Part shown: positions 8,439 through 14,570 of the stretch, in pieces | How positions within the stretch are numbered: position 1 is the stretch's first letter | How the letters are laid out: every line of letters starts with the position of its first letter | Source of the DNA: JABFRZ01 sp036376275 | GTDB lineage: Bacteria > Planctomycetota > UBA1135 > GCA-002686595 | NCBI GenBank assembly: GCA_036376275.1 | Contig: DASVAP010000280.1 | Location: 1 to 16,274 of the forward strand | Reading direction: 5' to 3' | Length of the DNA: 16,274 nt | The notes under the pieces: model-generated | What the model saw: the letters and a program-made list of their open reading frames with translations, nothing else | Databases searched by the model: none | What the model was told of the DNA's origin: nothing | Program-made: the position numbers and the translations under genes

Positions 8439-9425
8439 ATGCGCGTGCTCGTCACCGGCGGGGCGGGGTTCATCGGCGCGCACCTCGTGCAGGCCCTGCG
8501 GGCGCGCGGGGACGAGGTCCTGGTGCTGGACGACCTCTCCACCGGCCGGGCCGCGAACCTGGCGGGCCAGGAGGCGGGCTGCGAGCTCGTGCGCGGCTCG
8601 GTACTCGACGCCGCGCTCGTGGCGCGCCTTGTGGCGCGCGTCGAGGGCGTCTTCCACCTGGCGGCGCGCGTCGGCGTGCGCCTGGTGCTGGAGCAGCCCA
8701 GCGCGACGCTCGAGACCAACGTGGTCGGGACGCGCAACGTGCTCGCGGCCGCGGCCCGGCAGGGCGCGCGCGTCCTGTTCGCCTCGAGCTCGGAGGTCTA
8801 CGGACGCAACGAGGCCCCGCCCTTCGCCGAGGACGCGCCGCTGCTCCCCGGCGCGACGCGCGAGCCGCGCTGGAGCTACGCGCTCTCCAAGGCGATGGGC
8901 GAGGCCCTGGCCTTCGCCCACGCGCGCGAGCACGGCCTGCCGGTCATCGTGGTGCGCTTCTTCAACGTGGTCGGCCCGCGCCAGCGCGGGGACTTCGGCA
9001 TGGTGCTGCCGCGCTTCGTGCGCGCGGCCGTGGCCGGGGTCCCGCTCGAGGTGTATGGCGACGGCGCGCAGACGCGCTCCTTCCTGCACGTCGGCGATGC
9101 GGTCGAGCGCCTGCTGGCGCTGTGGGACGAGCCGCGCGCGCGCGGCCAGGTGGTCAACGTCGGCGGCGCCGAGGAGCTCTCGATCCTGGAGCTCGCGCGC
9201 CGCGTGCGCGCCGCCGCCGGGAGCTCCGCGGAGCTCGTGCGCATGCCCTACCGCGAGGCCTACGGGACGGAGATGCGCGACTTCCGCCGCCGCGTGCCGG
9301 ACCTGGCGCGCCTGGCGGGGCTGATCGGTCCGCGCCCGGCGCGCTCCCTCGAGGCGATCGTGGCCGAGCTCGTGGCCCTGGAGCGGGCCGGAGCGGAATC
9401 CCTTGCCCCCGGGCGCTCCGCCTGA
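8439..9425 (+). CDS. NAD-dependent nucleotide-sugar epimerase/dehydratase (extended SDR)
   Basis: A 328-residue extended short-chain dehydrogenase. The Rossmann motif TGGAGFIG (6-13) opens the protein, followed by the acidic DDLS (31-34) that selects NAD. HLAA (73-76), SSSEVYG (116-122), and the catalytic Tyr147-x-x-x-Lys151 (YALSK) are all present. RFFNVVGPRQ (173-182) and the DGAQTRSFLHVGD segment (208-220) are typical of GalE/RmlB/UDP-glucuronate decarboxylase relatives. It should interconvert or modify an NDP-sugar in the cytoplasm. RFFNVVGPRQ favours the UDP-glucuronate decarboxylase/epimerase branch, but the substrate is unresolved. The ATG at 8439 is chosen because the nucleotide-binding strand starts there; an in-frame ATG at 8409 would add ten residues. 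The acyltransferase gene follows after 14 bases, so they are probably co-transcribed. Confidence 0.88.
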   Translation: MRVLVTGGAGFIGAHLVQALRARGDEVLVLDDLSTGRAANLAGQEAGCELVRGSVLDAALVARLVARVEGVFHLAARVGVRLVLEQPSATLETNVVGTRNVLAAAARQGARVLFASSSEVYGRNEAPPFAEDAPLLPGATREPRWSYALSKAMGEALAFAHAREHGLPVIVVRFFNVVGPRQRGDFGMVLPRFVRAAVAGVPLEVYGDGAQTRSFLHVGDAVERLLALWDEPRARGQVVNVGGAEELSILELARRVRAAAGSSAELVRMPYREAYGTEMRDFRRRVPDLARLAGLIGPRPARSLEAIVAELVALERAGAESLAPGRSA

Positions 9426-9439
9426 CGATCACGGGGCGC

Positions 9440-10282
9440 ATGCTGCGTCCCGCCCTGCGCCTCCTCGGGCTCTTCGCAGTCAGCGGGCTTTGTCTCGTGC
9501 CGGCCGTGCTGACGCGGCTGCTGGCGCTCGCCGGGCGCGAGCAGGCGGCGCTGCGCCTGGCGGCGCGCACGCAGCGGCGGTGGGGGCGGCTCTTCCTCGC
9601 GGTGCTGGGCGTCGAGCTCGAGCTGGCGGGCGAGCTCCCGCGGCGGCCGGCGCTGATCGTCGCGAACCACCTCTCCTACCTCGACGTCCCGGTGCTCGCG
9701 GCGCTGGTGCCCGGGCGCTTCGTGGCGAAGAGCGAGATCGCCGGCTGGCCGGTGCTGGGCCAGCTGGCCGCCGCCGCCGGCACGATCTTCGTCGAGCAGC
9801 GCCGCGCGCGCGACGTGCTGCGCGTCGAGCGCGAGATGGCGCGCACGCTGGCGGCCGGCGTGCCGGTGCTGCTCTTCCCCGAGGGGCGCTCGACGCGTGG
9901 CCTCCGCGTGGAGCGGCTCCACAGTTCCTTGCTCCAGTGCGCCGTGCACGCCGCGCTGCCGTGCCGGGCCGTGGCGCTTTCCTACGAGACGCCGGCCGAT
10001 CCCTGGGCTCCGGCCGCGACCGTGTGCTGGTGGGGCGGGATGGGCTTCTGGCGCCACGCCTGGGGCCTGGCGCGCCTGGCGCGCGTGCGGGCGCGCGTGG
10101 CGGTCACCGCGGTGGAGCGCCAGGGCACCGACCGCAAGGCCCTGGCGGGCGCGCTGCAGGCCGACCTCGCCGCGGGCTTCGTGCCCGTGCGCCAGGCGCC
10201 GATCGCGCCGGACTGTGCCTGGCGCGCGCTCTTCACCGAGGCTTCACCGCCGGAGATGGCCGCCCACGCGACCAGCGAGTAG
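9440..10282 (+). CDS. PlsC-like 1-acyl-glycerol-3-phosphate acyltransferase family protein
   Basis: A 280-residue acyltransferase with an N-terminal membrane segment (about residues 5-30). The catalytic motif NHLSYLD gives the His-x4-Asp pair (His77, Asp82). The later motifs are FVAKSEIAGWPVLG (94-107), GTIFVEQRR (114-122) and LLFPEGRST (144-152), in normal order and spacing. PlsC acylates lysophosphatidic acid at the inner face of the cytoplasmic membrane; members of this superfamily also acylate ornithine lipids, so the acceptor is uncertain. It starts 14 bases after the epimerase stop. The upstream sequence has only a weak ribosome site (GGGG), and the start rests on the hydrophobic N-terminus. 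The last 40 residues have no motif I recognise. Confidence 0.85.
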   Translation: MLRPALRLLGLFAVSGLCLVPAVLTRLLALAGREQAALRLAARTQRRWGRLFLAVLGVELELAGELPRRPALIVANHLSYLDVPVLAALVPGRFVAKSEIAGWPVLGQLAAAAGTIFVEQRRARDVLRVEREMARTLAAGVPVLLFPEGRSTRGLRVERLHSSLLQCAVHAALPCRAVALSYETPADPWAPAATVCWWGGMGFWRHAWGLARLARVRARVAVTAVERQGTDRKALAGALQADLAAGFVPVRQAPIAPDCAWRALFTEASPPEMAAHATSE

Positions 10283-10327
10283 CATCGGGCCTCTCGGCGG
10301 CGTGCTCGCGCGGCCGAACCCCCACCC

Positions 10328-10333
10328 GAGGAG
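10328..10333 (+). promoter_or_regulatory. Strong ribosome binding site of the selenoprotein gene
   Basis: GAGGAG lies 7 nt before the ATG at 10341, and a signal peptide begins at that ATG. This fixes the start of the gene upstream of the in-frame TGA. No comparable site precedes any start codon just after the TGA. Confidence 0.75.
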
Positions 10334-10340
10334 CAGAGCG

Positions 10341-11312
10341 ATGAGAGCGAAGACCTGGATCCCGGCCCTGGTGCTCGGTCTCCTGGCGACCCCCGCCCTG
10401 GCGCAGGGCGTGGGCAGCAAGGTCCCGGCCGTCGAGCTGGCGGACTTCACCCAGACCCCGGCCAAGTCCTTCGAGGACTTCCAGGGGCGCGCGGTCCTGA
10501 TCGAGTTCTTCGCCTTCTGGTGAGGCCCCTGCAAGGGTCAGGTCGGGCACCTGAACGAGCTGCAGGAGAAGTGGGGGGGCAAGGGGCTGTCGATCCTCGC
10601 CGTGACGGACGAGGGCGCCTCCGAGACGGAGAAGTTCGTCGAGGAGACGTCGATGCGCTATGCCTACGCCTACGACAAGGGCGGCAAGCTCGCGCGCTAC
10701 TTCGGCGTGCGCGGCATCCCGCACTCGGTCCTGATCGACGCGAGCGGGACCGTCGCGTGGGCCGGGCACCCCGGCTCGCTGGAGGATCGCCACATCCTGG
10801 CCGCCACCGCCGGCGCACTGCCGAAGCCGCTGTGGGAGTGGAACGGCGCTGCGAAGGCCGTCAAGACCGCGCTCCTGAAGCGCGACTTCAAGACGGCCCT
10901 CGCCCAGGCCGAGAAGCTCGGTGAGGGCGACAACGGGCCGGAGATCCTGGCCGCCGTGCAGGGCATGGTGAAGGCCAGGGTCGAGACCCTGAAGGCGGCT
11001 CAGGCCAAGGGCGATTACCTCGCTGCGCAGACCACCGCCGCCGCGCTCGTCAAGGAGCTGGCGGGCCTGCCGGAGGCGGCCGAGGCGAGCGCGATCGCGG
11101 CCGCGATCAAGGCCGACCCGAAGGCGCTCGAGGTCATCAAGGGCCAGCAGAAGCTGGCCAAGATCCGCGGGCGCGACCTCACGAAACGCAAGGACCGGGT
11201 CGAGGCCATCGCCGACCTGCGCAAGCTGCGCGGCGAGTACCTCAGCACCTATGTCGAGGTCGAGGCCGACGCGCTGATCGCCCAGATCAACGCGATGCAG
11301 GACGACGGGTAG
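10341..11312 (+). CDS. Exported TlpA/thioredoxin-like selenoprotein with in-frame UGA (Sec61) and helical C-terminal domain
   Basis: The full product is 323 residues when the TGA at 10521-10523 is read as selenocysteine. Residues 1-21 are a signal peptide ending ALA, so the protein is exported. Residues of about 24-165 form a TlpA/ResA-like thioredoxin fold: VLIEFFAFW, then Trp60-Sec61-Gly62-Pro63-Cys64-Lys65 in place of WCGPCK, HLNELQEKWGGKGLSILAV, and the cis-proline segment GVRGIPHSVLID (Pro127). Residues of about 168-323 are Ala/Lys-rich helices with TPR-like spacing (DFKTALAQAEKL, GDYLAAQTTAAALVKEL), probably a partner-binding domain. The frame continues with the same high GC3 coding style across the TGA. 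A SECIS-like hairpin follows the TGA at once. Sec-x-x-Cys thioredoxin-fold proteins are an established class. The role is probably thiol-disulfide or peroxide chemistry outside the cytoplasm. Annotation software would call two fragments (10341-10523 and from about 10602). The alternative is a nonsense mutation. No sel genes lie in the window. Confidence 0.85.
10521..10523 (+). other. In-frame UGA codon read as selenocysteine
   Basis: TGA occurs as codon 61 of the thioredoxin-like gene, directly after Trp60 and followed by GGC CCC TGC AAG (Gly-Pro-Cys-Lys). In the family this position is the nucleophilic first Cys of Cys-Gly-Pro-Cys. It is the only in-frame stop before the TAG at 11310-11312. 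Both flanks carry the fold's expected sequence, so no frameshift is needed. Confidence 0.85.
10528..10566 (+). promoter_or_regulatory. Bacterial-type SECIS hairpin
   Basis: The lower stem pairs CCTGCA (10528-10533) with TGCAGG (10561-10566). After an internal loop of 4 by 6 nt, the upper stem pairs TCAGGT (10538-10543) with ACCTGA (10549-10554), both perfect. The apical loop is CGGGC (10544-10548). Its first G (10545) is 21 nt after the UGA. Bacterial SECIS elements are stem-loops just 3' of the UGA within the coding region, with a guanine in the first two loop positions and about 16-37 nt between UGA and that G; this structure meets all of those. SelB bound to the loop would deliver Sec-tRNA. 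Confidence 0.78.
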
Positions 11313-11327
11313 GCCAGATCGGGCTGG

Positions 11328-11374
11328 GCGGCCGGGCGTGGGGCTCGGCCAGCCCCGGGCCCATGCCCGGCCGC
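11328..11374 (+). terminator. Nested GC-rich inverted repeat after the selenoprotein gene
   Basis: GCGGCCGGGC (11328-11337) is perfectly complementary to GCCCGGCCGC (11365-11374). Inside, GGGGCT (11340-11345) pairs with AGCCCC (11351-11356) around a CGGCC loop. It begins 15 bases after the TAG stop, where a terminator is expected. No T-tract follows. The rest of the 207-bp gap to the next gene (11313-11519) shows no other feature that I can support. Confidence 0.45.
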
Positions 11375-11519
11375 GCTGCCGTGGCGTGGTGCCCGCCTCC
11401 GGGAACGCAGCGGTTGACGCCCCGGCGGACCTGGGGGATCCTTGCAGCAGCCCCGGACTCCTCGGCCGTGCTCCGGCCGGCCCTCCGGGCGCCGCCTGAC
11501 CCAACCCCCGGGTTCTCCC

Positions 11520-13076
11520 ATGCGCACCGGCCTGCTGGCGGTCCTCGTCTGCTCCTCGCTCGGCGCGCTGCCGGGTGCTCAGGTCACCACCAAGCTCGTC
11601 GCCGGCGGGCTGACGCGCCCGATCTGGGCCGGGGCGCCGCGCGGGGACGCGCGCATCTTCATCGCGCAGAAGGGCGGGCTCGTGCGCGTCGTGGCGGGCG
11701 GGCAACTCCTCCCGACGCCGTTCCTGAGCCTGGTCGGGAAGGTCTCGACCGGCAGCGAGCAGGGCCTGCTCGGCCTGGCCTTCCACCCCGGCTACGCGAG
11801 CAACGGCCACCTCTACGTCAACTACACCGACCTGGTCGGCGACACGGTCGTGGCGCGCTTCACGGTCTCGAGCGACCCGGACGTGGCCGACGCGGCCAGC
11901 GAGCTCGTGATCCTGCGCCAGAACCAGCCCTTCGCGAACCACAACGGCGGCGACCTGCACTTCGGGCCGGACGGCTATCTCTACGTCTTCTTCGGCGACG
12001 GCGGCTCGGCCAACGACCCGGGCTGCCGCGCGCAGACGCTGCGCAACCTGCTGGGCAAGGTGATCCGCATCGACGTCGACTCGGCCACGCCCTACGCGAT
12101 CCCGCCCACGAACCCGTTCTTCGGGCAGACCGGCGTGCGCCAGGAGATCTTCCACTACGGCCTGCGCAACCCGTGGCGCAACGGCTTCGACTCCCTGACC
12201 GGCGATCTCTACCTCGGGGACGTGGGCCAGGACGCGATCGAGGAGATCGACGTGGCCCCGGCCGGCAGCGTGGGCCTCAACTTCGGCTGGAAGGTGATGG
12301 AGGGCACGGCCTGCAACACGTCCAGCAACTGCGATCCGGGCACGCCGGCCTGCAACGACCCGGTGCTGGTGCCGCCGATCGTCGAGCTGCTGCACACGAA
12401 CGGATCCTTCGCCATCACCGGCGGTCGCGTCTACCGCGGCTGCCTGTGCCCGGGCGAGTACGGCAAGTACTTCTTCGCCGACTTCGCCGACAACAAGATC
12501 CGCTCGCTGGTGTGGGACCCGCTCAGCGGTCTGGCCACGAACCTGACCGAGCGCACGGCCGAGCTCGATCCCGGCGTCGGGCTCGCGATCCGCAACATCG
12601 CCTCCTTCGGCGAGGACGGCTTCGGCGAGCTCCTGATCGTCGACCACAGCGGCACCGGGGCGGGCGAGGTCTTCAAGATGGTCCCGGCCGCCGCCCCGGG
12701 AGCGCTCAACGTCGTGCGCAACGGCAGCGGCGTGAACCGCACCTGCTTCACGGCCACGAGCCTGCCGATCCTGGGCGGCACCTGGGAGGCGCGCGTCGAC
12801 GCCAGGGCGCACTCCGGGGCGCGCCTGGTGGCCCTCTTCGGCTACGCCACGCCCTCGGCCGGGACCTTCCTCGGCCCGAGCGAGATCCTGGTGGACGTCG
12901 CCAGCCCGCTGCGCCTGCAGCTCGTCCAGGCCAGCTCGGGCGGGATCGACGTCTTCCGCGTGGCGGTGCCCTGCAGCCTGACGCTGGCGGGCGCGACCAT
13001 CTCCTTCCAGGCCGCGATCGTCGGCCGGCGCATCGAGCTCTGCAACGCGATCGACGCCACCGCCGGCACGTACTGA
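11520..13076 (+). CDS. Secreted glucose/sorbosone dehydrogenase-like (PQQ-type beta-propeller) protein with C-terminal domain
   Basis: A 518-residue exported protein: signal peptide 1-20 ending PGA before QVTTKLVAGG. Residues of about 21-390 match the GSDH/HHIP-like six-bladed propeller: GLLGLAFHP (82-90) with YVNYT, HNGGDLHFGPDGYLYVFFGDGG (H141, the position of the catalytic His of soluble PQQ glucose dehydrogenase), GLRNPWRNGFD (Arg216), YLGDVGQDAIEEID (231-244), NFGW (254-257) and the GGRVYRGC..PGEYGKYFFAD segment. Many homologues oxidise aldoses with PQQ and Ca2+, but some are not enzymes, and the substrate is unknown. Residues of about 398-518 form a separate beta-rich domain (NGSGVNRTCFTA to SFQAAIVGRRIELCNAID) of a type I associate with secreted planctomycete proteins. 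The start at 11520 is set by the signal peptide; open frame upstream to 11442 lacks signal or family features, and the ribosome site is weak. Confidence 0.85.
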   Translation: MRTGLLAVLVCSSLGALPGAQVTTKLVAGGLTRPIWAGAPRGDARIFIAQKGGLVRVVAGGQLLPTPFLSLVGKVSTGSEQGLLGLAFHPGYASNGHLYVNYTDLVGDTVVARFTVSSDPDVADAASELVILRQNQPFANHNGGDLHFGPDGYLYVFFGDGGSANDPGCRAQTLRNLLGKVIRIDVDSATPYAIPPTNPFFGQTGVRQEIFHYGLRNPWRNGFDSLTGDLYLGDVGQDAIEEIDVAPAGSVGLNFGWKVMEGTACNTSSNCDPGTPACNDPVLVPPIVELLHTNGSFAITGGRVYRGCLCPGEYGKYFFADFADNKIRSLVWDPLSGLATNLTERTAELDPGVGLAIRNIASFGEDGFGELLIVDHSGTGAGEVFKMVPAAAPGALNVVRNGSGVNRTCFTATSLPILGGTWEARVDARAHSGARLVALFGYATPSAGTFLGPSEILVDVASPLRLQLVQASSGGIDVFRVAVPCSLTLAGATISFQAAIVGRRIELCNAIDATAGTY

Positions 13077-13148
13077 GCGCGGCCCGCGGCGCGCGGCTCG
13101 TTTCCGCGCCAGCAGCGCGCCCCGCGCATCCGTAGAATCGCGCGCCCG

Positions 13149-14570
13149 ATGTCGCGCCTCGCCCCTTCCTGGAGCGCCCTCCTCGCGGCCCTGGCGCTCG
13201 CCTGCGGCCCGGGCCAGGCGGCCGTGCCGCCGGTGCCGCGGCCCGCGAACCTGGCCGACTTCGACCCGCGCGCGGCCGAGCGCATCGCCGCGGCCGTGGC
13301 GCGCGTCGAGGCCGAGCCGCGCAGCGGGGCCGCCTGGTCCGAGCTCGGGCTCGTGTACGCCTCGGAGCGCCTGAAGGCCCTGGCCCTGGAGTGCTTCGGC
13401 GTCGCGGCGCGGCTCGAGCCGCGCCAGCCGAAGTGGCCCTATCGCGAGGCGGTCACGCTGGCCCAGCTCGGCTCCTTCGACGAGGCCGCGCGCGCGATGG
13501 AGCGCTCGCTCGCGCTCGAGGACGGCTATCCGCCGAGTCACGCGCGCATGGGCGACTACCGCCTGTCGCAGGGGGACCTGGCGGGGGCCGAGGCCGCCTA
13601 CCGGCGCGCGACCGAGCTCGACTCGAGCTACCCGGGCGGCTGGGTCGGCCTCGCGCGCGTGGCGCTGCAGCGCGACGAGCCGCGCGCCGCGCTCGAGATC
13701 CTGGAGCGCCTCGCGGCGGAGGATCCGGAGGACCGCACCTTCCGCCAGCTCCTGGCCGTGGCGCGCCAGCAGGCGGGGGCCGCGGGCGCCGTGCCGGCCG
13801 AGAGCCTGCTGGGCGACGCGGAGCTGCCCGTGTGGAACGATCCGTGGGAGCTGGAGGCGCGCGCCTTCCGCCAGAAGCCGGCCATGCTGGCGGCCGCGCG
13901 CATGATCGAGGGCGGCCAGGCGGCGGAGGCGCTGCAGCTCCTGATGGAGGAGCGCGCGCGCGGCGTGGCGCCGGCCGAGAACGCGCTCTCGGTGGCCCAG
14001 GCCCTCGTGCGCCTCGGCCGCAAGCCGGAGGCCCTGGCGGAGCTCGAGCTGGCCCTGACGCGCGACCCGGAGGACTCCACCGCGCTCCTGATGAAGGCCA
14101 ACCTGCTGGACGACACCGGCGACGTCCAGGGCGCCGTGCGCGTGCTGGAGCGCATCACCGAGCTGCAGCCGAGCTTCGCCGGCGCCTTCGCGGCCAAGGC
14201 GCGCAAGTACCAGGCGCTGGGCTTCCACGAGCCGGCCCTGGAGGCCTTCGACCGTGCTCTCGAGCTCGGCGCCGACGACTTCGAGCTGCGCTTCGCGCGC
14301 GGGCAGAGCCTGCTCGTGCTGCAGCGCTGGCCCGCGGGCGAGCAGGCCTTCGCGCGCCTGGTCGAGGAGCGCCCGGAGCACGGCGACGCCTGGCTCTCGC
14401 TGGCCATCGCGCGCCTGCGCACCCAGGGGCTCGAGGCGGCCGAGGCGGCCCTGGCGCGGGCCGAGGCCAGCGGCAACGCCTCGCCGCAGCTGCTCGAGGA
14501 CGTGCGCCGCTCCCAGGCCGGCGCGCGCGCGCGGCGCGAGCGCAAGGCGGGCCAGGGCGGAGAGCGGTGA
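13149..14570 (+). CDS. TPR-repeat lipoprotein
   Basis: A 473-residue protein. The N-terminal signal ends in lipobox A-L-A-C (Cys19), so it is predicted to be membrane-anchored on the periplasmic side. The rest is mostly tetratricopeptide repeats in two blocks (about residues 55-200 and 255-455), with units such as AWSELGLVYASERLKALALE, SHARMGDYRLSQGDLAGAEA and AFAAKARKYQALGFHEPALE. TPR arrays bind partner proteins. The last 20 residues are Arg/Lys/Gly-rich. The stop overlaps the GTG start of the CRTAC1-like gene by 4 bases (GTGA), so the two are probably translated together and likely act as a pair. The ATG at 13149 is chosen because the signal peptide begins there. Confidence 0.85.
   Translation: MSRLAPSWSALLAALALACGPGQAAVPPVPRPANLADFDPRAAERIAAAVARVEAEPRSGAAWSELGLVYASERLKALALECFGVAARLEPRQPKWPYREAVTLAQLGSFDEAARAMERSLALEDGYPPSHARMGDYRLSQGDLAGAEAAYRRATELDSSYPGGWVGLARVALQRDEPRAALEILERLAAEDPEDRTFRQLLAVARQQAGAAGAVPAESLLGDAELPVWNDPWELEARAFRQKPAMLAAARMIEGGQAAEALQLLMEERARGVAPAENALSVAQALVRLGRKPEALAELELALTRDPEDSTALLMKANLLDDTGDVQGAVRVLERITELQPSFAGAFAAKARKYQALGFHEPALEAFDRALELGADDFELRFARGQSLLVLQRWPAGEQAFARLVEERPEHGDAWLSLAIARLRTQGLEAAEAALARAEASGNASPQLLEDVRRSQAGARARRERKAGQGGER

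Noticed and set aside
10521..10523. Reading the TGA as a true stop, making a pseudogene or two separate genes.
   Set aside because: The second part has no ribosome site or signal peptide and would start inside the thioredoxin fold. The TGA falls on the catalytic Cys codon, and a SECIS-like hairpin follows. A nonsense mutation stays possible but is less likely.
11313..11519. Possible tRNA-Sec or small RNA gene next to the selenoprotein gene.
   Set aside because: No T-loop GTTCRANYC consensus, acceptor stem or CCA-like end was found; only the GC-rich inverted repeat is present.
10233..14381. A 1382-codon open frame on the minus strand opposite the selenoprotein, dehydrogenase and TPR genes.
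   Set aside because: Its product is Arg/Gln/Ala/Gly-rich without motifs, as expected of an antisense shadow in very GC-rich DNA. The plus-strand genes have clear domains.
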